Below, piece after piece: positions 31,648 to 38,851 of a stretch of DNA of 40,223 bases. Position 1 is the stretch's first letter. Each line of letters starts with the position of its first letter. Where the stretch lies: positions 1-40,223 of the forward strand of contig JAABTM010000010.1 of assembly GCA_011389855.1 (NCBI GenBank), given 5' to 3'. The position numbers were made by a program, and so were the translations under genes. A model generated the notes under the pieces. It was not told the DNA's origin and did no database searches. It worked only from the letters and a program-made list of their open reading frames with translations. Source of the stretch: Desulfobacteraceae bacterium (GTDB lineage: Bacteria > Desulfobacterota > Desulfobacteria > Desulfobacterales > JAABSP01).

Positions 31648-33345
31648 ATGGCAAGAACAAAGCGATATGCAGTATTGAGCATCCTGCTGGCCGCCGCTCT
31701 GATGATCTCGGTCCCATCCTGGGCCCAGGGGATTTCGGCGCGCCTGGCGTCGGACACCTACAAGGCCGGCGCCGTGATTTCCGTTGAAGGGACCATACCC
31801 CCGGGCGAGGACCTTTACATGACCATCGCGGCCCAGGACACCTTCGCCAACGTGGAGACCGACGGGCCCCATGAGACCAAAACCTTAAAGGCGGACGGCG
31901 AGAAGTTCGGCTTCACGGCCCAGACGCGCATTCCGATCCTCTACTACGTCCTGACCAACCGGCCGGACGTCTTCGGCGAAGTGGTCAAGAAGAAATTCGG
32001 CGGCCCCTCTTTCATGTCCGGACTCTACTCCACCACCATGTTCAAGCTGGCCGAATACGACAACCTGAGCGCCGAGGCCAAGGAGGCGCTGGGTCCCATC
32101 GATACGGCCGAACAATGGCGGTTTTTCAAATACGCCCATGAGAAAAAGTTCGGCATCAACACCATCACCAAAGAACAGACAAAGGTGGGAAAGATCACCA
32201 TCTTCTCCCGCAGCGTCCTCACCGATTACGACAAATCCGGCAACTACTGGGACGAGGGCACGTCCATCAACCTGGACAAAAGCACCGGCAAATTCCTCGC
32301 TTCCTTCGATTCCTTCCGCCACACCCAGCCCGGCAAATCATTCGACGTATTCGTCAACGGCGAAAAGATCGGCTCGTATACAATGGAAGGCAAGGGCTTC
32401 TGGCTCTCCACGGCCTACCGGTACATGAATCCCCTCTGGATCATCATCGGCGCCATCCTCGTGGGCGCTTATTTCTCCATGATCGGCGCGGCCGGCGGCA
32501 TGCTCATGGCGGCCTACCAGGTCATGATCGTCCAGACCTCCAGCCCCGTCGGCATCAACGCCGCCAACGTGCTACGGCCTTCAAACGTGGCCCTGACGCT
32601 CTTTTCGCCATTGGGATCGTTTTACCGGTACGCCGTCGTGGAAAGGCGGGTGGCATGGCCCGTCGGCCTCTCCTTCGGCGTCGGAATTCTCATCGGATCT
32701 ATCTGGCTGGGCAAGTACGCCACGGCGGTGCTGCCCATGGCCGCCTACAAGGAATGGCTGGCCGTGCTGGTGGTGATCATGGGTATCCGGACCTTGTATG
32801 AACTCTCCCCCCAGGTCATGGAAAAGCGGAAAAACATCAAGGCCATGGTGCAGAAGTTCAACAAAGAGGTGGCGGCGGCCAAGGCCGAAGGCCGGGCCGC
32901 GGAGATGGGCAAGATCGAGCCGGTCAAGTCCGGTCTCACCAACTACCGCTTCAAGTTCTGGGGCGAGGAGTTCACCATCAATCCGCTCCTGTTCGGCATC
33001 CTGGGTCTCGCCATCGGCGTGGTCTCCCGGTCCTTCGGCATCGGCGGCGGCTTCCTCCTGGTGCCCGCCATGACCACCCTCGGCGCCCTGCCCATGTACG
33101 TGGCCGTGCCCATCTCGCTCATCGGCACCTGCTTTTCGAGCATCGGGTCCTTCATCGGCTACATCATCAACGGGTACTGGCCGGATCTGTGGCTCTTCAT
33201 CGCCATCATCGTCGGCGGATTCGTGGGCGGCATGCTCGGCAGCCGGCTTCAGAAGCTGTTCTCCGAGGTGGTGCTGAAATGGATCCTCGCCATCACGCTG
33301 TTTTTCCTCTTCTTCCGGTTCTTCAAGATCGAGATCTGGATCTAA
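31648..33345 (+). CDS. TauE/SafE-family permease with large N-terminal extracytoplasmic domain
   Basis: The ATG at 31648 is preceded by GGAGG and gives 565 aa. A signal peptide (SILLAAALMISVPSWAQ) is followed by an extracytoplasmic domain of about 230 residues with no known motif. The TauE/SafE membrane domain begins near residue 260 (NPLWIIIGAILVGAYFSMIG, then GAAGG). A cytoplasmic loop of about 60 basic residues (385-446) separates the two halves. The second half contains SFGIGGGFLLVPAM, the usual glycine-rich repeat. The family exports or imports sulfite, sulfoacetate and other organosulfur anions. The actual substrate is unknown; the extra domain may bind it or gate transport. It is first in an operon driven by the sigma-54 promoter at 31485. 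Confidence 0.9.
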   Translation: MARTKRYAVLSILLAAALMISVPSWAQGISARLASDTYKAGAVISVEGTIPPGEDLYMTIAAQDTFANVETDGPHETKTLKADGEKFGFTAQTRIPILYYVLTNRPDVFGEVVKKKFGGPSFMSGLYSTTMFKLAEYDNLSAEAKEALGPIDTAEQWRFFKYAHEKKFGINTITKEQTKVGKITIFSRSVLTDYDKSGNYWDEGTSINLDKSTGKFLASFDSFRHTQPGKSFDVFVNGEKIGSYTMEGKGFWLSTAYRYMNPLWIIIGAILVGAYFSMIGAAGGMLMAAYQVMIVQTSSPVGINAANVLRPSNVALTLFSPLGSFYRYAVVERRVAWPVGLSFGVGILIGSIWLGKYATAVLPMAAYKEWLAVLVVIMGIRTLYELSPQVMEKRKNIKAMVQKFNKEVAAAKAEGRAAEMGKIEPVKSGLTNYRFKFWGEEFTINPLLFGILGLAIGVVSRSFGIGGGFLLVPAMTTLGALPMYVAVPISLIGTCFSSIGSFIGYIINGYWPDLWLFIAIIVGGFVGGMLGSRLQKLFSEVVLKWILAITLFFLFFRFFKIEIWI

Positions 33346-33358
33346 GGGAAGGTATTTA

Positions 33359-33387
33359 GGGGGAGGCCGCGTCCGCGCGGCGCCCCC
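33359..33387 (+). other. Intra-operon stem-loop after the permease gene
   Basis: A GC-rich hairpin (33359-33371 with about 33376-33387) sits in the 75-nt gap after the permease stop. No T-tract follows. It may stabilise the upstream mRNA or lower read-through into the downstream genes. Confidence 0.45.
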
Positions 33388-33420
33388 ATTCCCCTGTCCG
33401 ACCCAAGGGAAAGGTGATGT

Positions 33421-34071
33421 ATGGAAAATTTTATGGACGCCCTCTGGTTCAAAATCGTGGATCTGGTCGATACGGCCGCCGCGGGCCTGGACCTGCTGTT
33501 CGAACCGCTCCATGTCCTGGGACCGGCGGCGGCGATTTCCGCCATCGCCCTGGCGGCGGTGGCCGTTTCAAAGCTTCTCGATTGGGCGCTTCCCCACACC
33601 CGCCGCCAGCGGGAACTGGAAGCGGAGTTCAACCGGCTTTACCGGCTCCGGCAGGAAGCCCTCGACTGCGGCGACCCGGAGAAGGGAAAATACCTGGCCC
33701 GGAACATCGATCAGGCCGAATTGAATGGGGTGTATTACAATCTGTTTTTTGAAAAATTGATGCGCAACCTGATCACCACCTATCTGCCCATTTTTTCTTT
33801 TCTGGCCTACGTCAACGAGGCTTACAGCCCGGCGGCGCTGACAGCCGAATTCGGAATGTCCAGCGTGATGACGCTTCCGAGCCTGTCCGGCGACGCGGTG
33901 GCCGCCGGCGGCGTTTTCTGGTATCTCGCGTCCGCGGTGTCCGTGTTCGTCCTCTTTTTCGTCGGAGGACAACTGCATGGAAAAATGCGGCGGAAAAACG
34001 ACGCCCATGAAAAGCGGCATTCCGGCCCGGGACCGTTGACCCGACAAACCGCTTCCGGGAGCATGGGATGA
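33421..34071 (+). CDS. EMC3/TMCO1 (DUF106)-like membrane protein
   Basis: This 216-aa membrane protein has AAAGG before its ATG. The layout is an N-terminal membrane helix (GPAAAISAIALAAVAVSKLL), then a charged coiled segment with RRQRELEAEFNRLYRLRQEA and GDPEKGKYLAR. A second membrane helix (NLITTYLPIFSFLAYV) and a third (YLASAVSVFVLFFVGG) follow, with a basic tail. The TM, coiled-coil, TM, TM pattern with a GD-x-x-K linker resembles the EMC3/TMCO1/DUF106 branch of the Oxa1/YidC insertase superfamily. This is similarity of layout, so the function remains tentative. The next gene overlaps it by 4 nt (ATGA). Its place in a permease operon suggests help with membrane insertion or complex assembly. 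Confidence 0.65.
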   Translation: MENFMDALWFKIVDLVDTAAAGLDLLFEPLHVLGPAAAISAIALAAVAVSKLLDWALPHTRRQRELEAEFNRLYRLRQEALDCGDPEKGKYLARNIDQAELNGVYYNLFFEKLMRNLITTYLPIFSFLAYVNEAYSPAALTAEFGMSSVMTLPSLSGDAVAAGGVFWYLASAVSVFVLFFVGGQLHGKMRRKNDAHEKRHSGPGPLTRQTASGSMG

Positions 34072-34448
34072 CGGCTCTCGGGTATATCATGGCCTTTGCG
34101 GCGGCCCTTTTCGCGGGCAAACTGGTGGCCGGCGCCATGGCCGGCATCCTCGTCACGCCGCTGGTCGCGCCGGTCGAGAGAAAGGCGCCGGCGATTCCCC
34201 GGTACATCGTTCCGTTCATCCAGGGCATCGCCATGGGCGGCGTGGCACTGTTCACCGCCCAGTGGGTTCTGGGCGCGTTTCAGTTGAAACTGGGCTGGGC
34301 CATGGTCGCGGCCATCGTCGTCGGGTTTATCCTGATCTTCTCCATCCTGTACCGTCACAACCCCGAAGAACGAGCCTTTCATCTGTCGGCCGGTCTGGGG
34401 GAGCTGACGGGCGCGTTCGCCGCCGGCGTCTACCTTCTGGGAGGATAG
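34068..34448 (+). CDS. Small four-helix membrane protein, unknown function
   Basis: This 126-aa protein overlaps the preceding gene by 4 nt. It has about four hydrophobic segments: IMAFAAALFAGKLVAGAMAG, the IVPFIQGIAMGGVALFTAQW region, AMVAAIVVGFILIFSIL and a C-terminal GELTGAFAAGVYLLGG. A short basic/acidic stretch (VERKAPAIPRY) lies between helices 1 and 2, and RHNPEER between 3 and 4. Glycines and alanines are abundant within the helices. No transporter or enzyme motif is visible. Tight coupling to the EMC3-like gene and the next membrane protein suggests a subunit of one membrane complex with the permease. Confidence 0.75.
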   Translation: MTALGYIMAFAAALFAGKLVAGAMAGILVTPLVAPVERKAPAIPRYIVPFIQGIAMGGVALFTAQWVLGAFQLKLGWAMVAAIVVGFILIFSILYRHNPEERAFHLSAGLGELTGAFAAGVYLLGG

Positions 34449-34453
34449 GACGG

Positions 34454-34924
34454 ATGCGGATAAAAAGCACGACCGCTTTGCCCCTGCTCGCATGGGCCGC
34501 GTCTCTGCTGACGCTGTTCATGCCGGAGGCGGCCCTGGCCACCCAGGGACACGGCGGACGCGAGGGCGTGTATGTCCATCAGCTCTCCCATATCTTCTTC
34601 TGCATCTCCATGGGCATCCTGATCTACTGGCTCAAGTCCCGGAACCTCACCCGCGAACCGGGATGGCGCTGCGTCGGCATATCGGCGCTGCTTTTCATCC
34701 TGTGGAGCGCCGACGCGTTCACCGTCCATCTTCTGGACGAGCAGTTGGGTCTCATCGACACCCAGCGCATCGGCGCCTGGCGCCTGCGGATCGACGCGGC
34801 GGACGGCTACGGCTGGCTGGGTTCCCTCTATTATCTGACCAAGCTGGATCATCTTTTCTGCGTACCGGCCCTCGTCTTTCTCTATCTGGGACTCCGCCGA
34901 TTACTGATGGAAGCGGCCGCATGA
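34454..34924 (+). CDS. Small membrane protein, unknown function
   Basis: This 156-aa protein starts at ATG 34454, 5 nt after the previous stop, with GGATAGGA ahead of it. An N-terminal hydrophobic segment (TALPLLAWAASLLTLFMPEA) looks like a signal or first helix. It is followed by a His-containing loop (TQGHGGREGVYVHQLSH). Helix IFFCISMGILIYWL, a second pair of apolar segments, and a C-terminal VPALVFLYLGLRRLL follow. Histidines flanking membrane segments could bind a metal or heme, but no defined motif proves this. The stop overlaps the ATG of the histidine kinase (ATGA). It may be a sensory or transport partner of that kinase. Confidence 0.72.
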   Translation: MRIKSTTALPLLAWAASLLTLFMPEAALATQGHGGREGVYVHQLSHIFFCISMGILIYWLKSRNLTREPGWRCVGISALLFILWSADAFTVHLLDEQLGLIDTQRIGAWRLRIDAADGYGWLGSLYYLTKLDHLFCVPALVFLYLGLRRLLMEAAA

Positions 34925-36078
34925 CCGTCACCGCGGTCCCCATCCTGGTGGTGGATCTGGTGGGCTCCGTCCTGATGATCGTCTTTTCTCTGCTCTGTCT
35001 CGATCATGTGCGGAAGCTGAAGCGGGGCAACCCCACCAATCTCATCTGGATCTATCTGCTGTGGGTCTGCACGGCCCTGACGGCTTTTGCGATCTCGCGG
35101 TCGGCCGGCCATATCCTGAAGCAGGTGCTCCTGGTGTCCGGCCATGGGGGTGCATGGGCCGGGATCGCCGCCTACAGCGGCACTATCAACACCTTCATGC
35201 TGACCATCGTGGCGTCGATCACCCTGTTTTTCGAACGGATCTGGAACATCTACGGCGGGATCATCAAGGATCGGCAGGCCCTTCGGGATGCCCATGAGGA
35301 GCTGCTCTACATGAACCAGAACCTCGAACAACTGGTGGCCAAACGGACCGAAGCCCTGGCCCGGTCGGAAAAGCAGATGGCCCAGGCAGACCGGCTGGCC
35401 TCCATCGGCCAGCTTTCCGCCGGCATCGCACATGAAATCAACAATCCTTTGGGCATCATCCTGGGCTATACCCAGCTCCTGCTGCGAGGAGAGAAAAAGG
35501 AAAGCCAGCGATACGAAGACCTGAAAACAATCGAAAAGCACGTCCGCAACTGCAAGGCCATCGTGGAAGATCTCCTCAATTTTGCCCGCTCCTCCAGCAC
35601 CAAGAAGGAGATGATCCACATCCACGAGACCATCGACGAGGTGCTCAATTTCGTCCGGCACCATTCCAGGCTGGGGGAGACGGCCATTCATCGCGATTAC
35701 GACCCGGCGGCGCCGCCGCTTCTGGCCGATGAAAAAAAGATCAAGCAGGTGCTCATCAATTTGGTCATGAACGCGCGCCATGCGGTGGAAACGGAAGGGA
35801 CCATCTCTTTGGCCACGCGGTACGATGCGGCCCGGGGCGAGGTCGCCATCGCGGTGGCGGACACGGGATACGGCATCGAACGGAAAAACCTGCCGCGCAT
35901 TTTCGATCCGTTTTTCACCACCAAACCCACCGGGGAAGGCACCGGCCTGGGATTGTCGGTGAGTTACGGCATCATCAAAAACCACGGCGGCGATATCGAC
36001 GTGGAAAGCGCGCCCGGCAAAGGGACGACATTTACGATCCGGCTGCCGGCGGCGTCTGAACTGAATAAGGGGGCGTGA
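34921..36078 (+). CDS. Membrane-associated sensor histidine kinase (NtrB-like)
   Basis: This 385-aa protein starts at the ATG overlapping the previous stop. Three N-terminal hydrophobic segments (VVDLVGSVLMIVFSLLCL, IWIYLLWVCTALTAFAI and TFMLTIVASITLFFERIW) precede a coiled linker ending in EQLVAKRTEALARSEKQMAQ. The HisKA box is LSAGIAHEINNPLGIILGY, with His at about residue 169. The ATPase domain has N-box LVMNARHAVE, VADTGYGI, FDPFFTTKPTGEGTGLGLSV and a final KGTTFTIRLP. No PAS or extracytoplasmic sensor domain is seen, so the signal may come through the neighbouring membrane proteins. The partner is the NtrC-type regulator immediately downstream (TGATG overlap). Confidence 0.92.
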   Translation: MTVTAVPILVVDLVGSVLMIVFSLLCLDHVRKLKRGNPTNLIWIYLLWVCTALTAFAISRSAGHILKQVLLVSGHGGAWAGIAAYSGTINTFMLTIVASITLFFERIWNIYGGIIKDRQALRDAHEELLYMNQNLEQLVAKRTEALARSEKQMAQADRLASIGQLSAGIAHEINNPLGIILGYTQLLLRGEKKESQRYEDLKTIEKHVRNCKAIVEDLLNFARSSSTKKEMIHIHETIDEVLNFVRHHSRLGETAIHRDYDPAAPPLLADEKKIKQVLINLVMNARHAVETEGTISLATRYDAARGEVAIAVADTGYGIERKNLPRIFDPFFTTKPTGEGTGLGLSVSYGIIKNHGGDIDVESAPGKGTTFTIRLPAASELNKGA

Positions 36079-37472
36079 TGGACCGGTCCATCCTGATTGT
36101 GGACGACGAACCCGATATGCTGCAACTCCTCAAGCGGAGTCTGGCGCCGGAACTGGGGTGCGAGGTGGAGACCGCCTCCTCGGGGGAGATGGCCGTGCAG
36201 GTTCTCTCCCATAAACGCTTCGATCTGGTGCTGGCCGACATCAAAATGCCCGGCATGAACGGCCTGGAGCTGCTGGAGCTGATTAAGCGGAATGTGCCGG
36301 GGCTTACGGTGGTGATGATGACGGCCTACGGGTCCATCGAAACGGCGGTGGCGGCCATGAAAAACGGGGCCCACGATTTTATCACCAAGCCCTTCGATCA
36401 CGACGCCCTGGTGATCCGGCTGGAAAAGGCCCTGGAGCGGAGTTCCCTGATCCAGGAAAACCGACGGCTTCGGGAGGCTTGTGAAGAAACCCATGTTTTC
36501 CAGGACATCGTGGGCAAAAGCGAGGCCATGCAACGGGTGTTCGAGAGCATCCGGATGGTGGCCAAAAACGACCTGACCGTGCTGATCACCGGGGAATCGG
36601 GCACCGGCAAGGAGCTGACGGCCCGGGCTGTCCATTCCCTGAGCCCGCGCAAGAAAAGGTCTTTCGTAACGGTCAACTGTCCTACCGTGCCGGAGCAGAT
36701 CCTGGAAAGCGAGTTGTTCGGCTATAAAAAAGGCGCTTTCACCCACGCCACCCAAAATAAGATCGGGCTGTTCCAGGAAGCCCACGGCGGCTCCATCTTC
36801 CTGGACGAAATCGGCGACATCGGCCCGGGCGTTCAGGCCAAACTGCTCCGGGTCCTCCAGGAAAAAGAGATCAAACCCCTGGGCGACACCCGTTCCATTA
36901 CCGTGGATGTGCGGATCATCGCGTCCACGAACCAGGATTTGAAAGGGAAAATTCAAAAAGGCGAGTTCCGGGAGGATCTCTACTACCGCCTCAGCGTGCT
37001 CCCCATCGAACTCCCGGCGCTGAGGGACCGGAAATCGGACATCCCATTGATCGCCAGCCATCTTCTCGAAAAGCATTGCGCCAAACTGGACAAACGCCTC
37101 AAGCGCATCTCCCCGGACCTGATGTCTCTGCTGGTCAACCGGCACTGGGAGGGCAACATCCGGGAGTTGGAGAACACCATTATCCAGGGAATTCTATTTT
37201 CCAAAACCGACGACATCGACCCCCCGGATGTGGGGATCGAAGAAAGAACGCCCGGCGCCGCGCCCTGCGTAAGCGACGAAACCTTCGCCCTCTCCTACAA
37301 GGAGGCCAAGGAGGAGACCCTGAAACGGTTCAACGCCGCCTACATCGGCCACCTCCTCGAAACCACCGAGGGCAACGTCACCCAGGCGGCCAAAATGTGC
37401 GGCCTGGAACGTCAGTCCCTCCAGCAGGTCATGCGGCGGTATGGGATCACGGCGGAGGACTATCGGCGGTAA
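36078..37472 (+). CDS. NtrC-family sigma-54-dependent response regulator (GAFTHA variant)
   Basis: This 464-aa activator has AAGGGGG before its ATG. The receiver domain has D9/D10 and phospho-acceptor D54 (LVLADIKMPGMNG). The AAA+ domain has Walker A GESGTGKE and Walker B GGSIFLDEIGD, then STNQDLK and FREDLYYRLSV. The sigma-54 contact loop reads GAFTHA instead of GAFTGA. The essential Thr is kept and only the second Gly is changed. The Fis-type helix-turn-helix is GNVTQAAKMCGLERQSLQQV near the C-terminus. It is coupled to the kinase gene by a 1-nt overlap and closes the operon whose sigma-54 promoter lies at 31485, so autoregulation is likely. Its signal is unknown. Confidence 0.93.
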   Translation: MDRSILIVDDEPDMLQLLKRSLAPELGCEVETASSGEMAVQVLSHKRFDLVLADIKMPGMNGLELLELIKRNVPGLTVVMMTAYGSIETAVAAMKNGAHDFITKPFDHDALVIRLEKALERSSLIQENRRLREACEETHVFQDIVGKSEAMQRVFESIRMVAKNDLTVLITGESGTGKELTARAVHSLSPRKKRSFVTVNCPTVPEQILESELFGYKKGAFTHATQNKIGLFQEAHGGSIFLDEIGDIGPGVQAKLLRVLQEKEIKPLGDTRSITVDVRIIASTNQDLKGKIQKGEFREDLYYRLSVLPIELPALRDRKSDIPLIASHLLEKHCAKLDKRLKRISPDLMSLLVNRHWEGNIRELENTIIQGILFSKTDDIDPPDVGIEERTPGAAPCVSDETFALSYKEAKEETLKRFNAAYIGHLLETTEGNVTQAAKMCGLERQSLQQVMRRYGITAEDYRR

Positions 37473-37552
37473 AACACCGCCAATGTGAGGCTGCTGTTTT
37501 TGCATAGCCTTACGCTTGGGCGGCTGAACGTTCCGAATGCGCTGGAACTCGA

Positions 37553-37665
37553 CCGCGCGGGAATGAATTCCCACGCTATTATGCGTCGTCCCTACGGGAC
37601 TGGAATTGCTCTAAAATGTCCTGTAGGGACATGATAAGACAGCGTGGGAGTTCACTCCCGCGCGG
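37553..37665. repeat. 113-bp near-palindromic repeat element
   Basis: Outer arms 37553-37577 and 37641-37665 are inverted copies with two mismatches in 25 bp. The inner part contains GTCCCTACGGGAC (37588-37600) and GTCCTGTAGGGAC (37618-37630), again inverted to each other. The whole can fold into one long hairpin and encodes nothing. Non-autonomous palindromic elements with GTCCCTAC cores are dispersed in many environmental bacterial genomes. It lies between two convergent genes and may also terminate both. 37473-37552 shows no other feature. Confidence 0.8.
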
Positions 37666-37669
37666 CCGG

Positions 37670-38659
37670 CTACCGCGTCGCCTCCAAAATCTTCACCAGC
37701 AGTTCCTGCACCCGCGGCTCGGCGAAAAGCTCCATGTCCTTCAAACCCGCCACCTTGGCCCGAAATGCGGCGATGTCGGGATTGTCCTCGACGGTCATCC
37801 CCTTTTCCTTGAGCATGGCCAGCCGGGCCGCGTTCTTGTCCCGGTTGTCCTTCCGCTGGTAGACCGCCGCGTCGTACATGGTCTTCCGGATCAGCTCCTG
37901 CTCCTTCGGCTTAAGCGTGTTCCACCAGTTGAGGGAGGCCACGTCGATGTGAGGGCTGTAGACGTGGCGGGTGAGGGTCATATAGTCCTGGATTTCATAG
38001 AATTTGTAGACCTCCATCACCCAGAGCGGGTTCTCCTGGCCGTCGATGACCCCCTGCTCCAGCTCGGTGTAGATGGGCCAGGGCATGGGCGTGGGGTTGG
38101 CCCCCAATGCCTGCCAGATGGACTTGTGCAGGGCCGACGCCATGACGCGGATTTTCAGCCCCTTGACGTCCCCGGCGGTCTTGACCGGCCGCTTGTTGTT
38201 GGTCAGGTTCCGGAAGCCGTTTTCCGAGAAGCACAGCCCCTTGAACCCGGAGCTTTCCAGGCTCGTGAGGATTTCCTGCCCCAGGGGGCCGTCCAGGATC
38301 TTGTCCGCCTGGTCGTTGTCCCTGAACAGAAACGGATAGTTGATTACCCGGACGATGGGATCGAAGGTGTCGAAGGGGCCGCCGGTGATGATGCCGAGCT
38401 GGACCGTGTTCATCTGGATCTGCTGAAGGATCTCGGTCTCGTTGCCCAAAGACGCCGAATGGAACACCTGAACCGTGATCCCGCCCTTCGACCGCTCTTC
38501 GATGAGTTCCTTGAATTTGTCCGCCACGATGTTCTGGGCGGACCCCGGTTTGGTCACCACCGCCAGCTTGATTTTCATGGCGGCGGACGCGGCGGCCGGA
38601 CACAGCGCGATTCCCGCCGCGACCACCATCAAACTTGCCAGGATTATAACTTTTTTCAC
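37670..38659 (-). CDS. TRAP transporter substrate-binding protein, DctP family (orphan)
   Basis: This 329-aa protein uses a GTG start with AAAGGAGG 6 nt upstream. It has a signal peptide (IILASLMVVAAGIALCPAAA, cleavage after ASA) and full DctP length. The mature part carries KLAVVTKPGSAQNIVADKFK, TVQVFHSASLGNETE and QIQMNTVQLGIITGGP. The ligand-binding core is VKGLKIRVMASALHKSIWQA, with the conserved Arg of DctP proteins, followed by LEQGVIDGQENP. The family binds carboxylates and related anions in the periplasm. No DctQ or DctM membrane gene is present in the window, so it must work with a transporter encoded elsewhere or serve as a sensor input. It is transcribed alone from the promoter at 38725. 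Confidence 0.93.
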   Translation of the reverse strand: MKKVIILASLMVVAAGIALCPAAASAAMKIKLAVVTKPGSAQNIVADKFKELIEERSKGGITVQVFHSASLGNETEILQQIQMNTVQLGIITGGPFDTFDPIVRVINYPFLFRDNDQADKILDGPLGQEILTSLESSGFKGLCFSENGFRNLTNNKRPVKTAGDVKGLKIRVMASALHKSIWQALGANPTPMPWPIYTELEQGVIDGQENPLWVMEVYKFYEIQDYMTLTRHVYSPHIDVASLNWWNTLKPKEQELIRKTMYDAAVYQRKDNRDKNAARLAMLKEKGMTVEDNPDIAAFRAKVAGLKDMELFAEPRVQELLVKILEATR

Positions 38660-38724
38660 GGATTTCCTCCTTTACGATTGGCCTGGTTTCCTCCCTGGAC
38701 AGGATGCCCCATATTCCGGCGAAC

Positions 38725-38753
38725 AGTATAGCACAACCCGGCGCGCGCTTCAA
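38725..38753 (-). promoter_or_regulatory. Sigma-70 promoter of the TRAP binding-protein gene
   Basis: On the minus strand TTGAAG (38753-38748) and TATACT (38730-38725) are separated by exactly 17 nt. Transcription should begin near 38718, leaving a leader of about 60 nt before the GTG start. Confidence 0.65.
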
Positions 38754-38803
38754 TCGCATCAAATCATTTGCCCCGCCGGACGATTAATGGGATAATGAAG
38801 TCC

Positions 38804-38820
38804 CAGGTTCCAAGAACCTG
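38804..38820. repeat. Short perfect inverted repeat CAGGTTC-CAA-GAACCTG
   Basis: 7-bp arms around a 3-nt loop lie 32 nt before the start of the broken AAA-like gene. It could be a small dispersed palindrome, an operator, or a hairpin in the leader. Confidence 0.6.
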
Positions 38821-38851
38821 TGCGATCATATCCCCGGGAGGAGCGCCCTTT

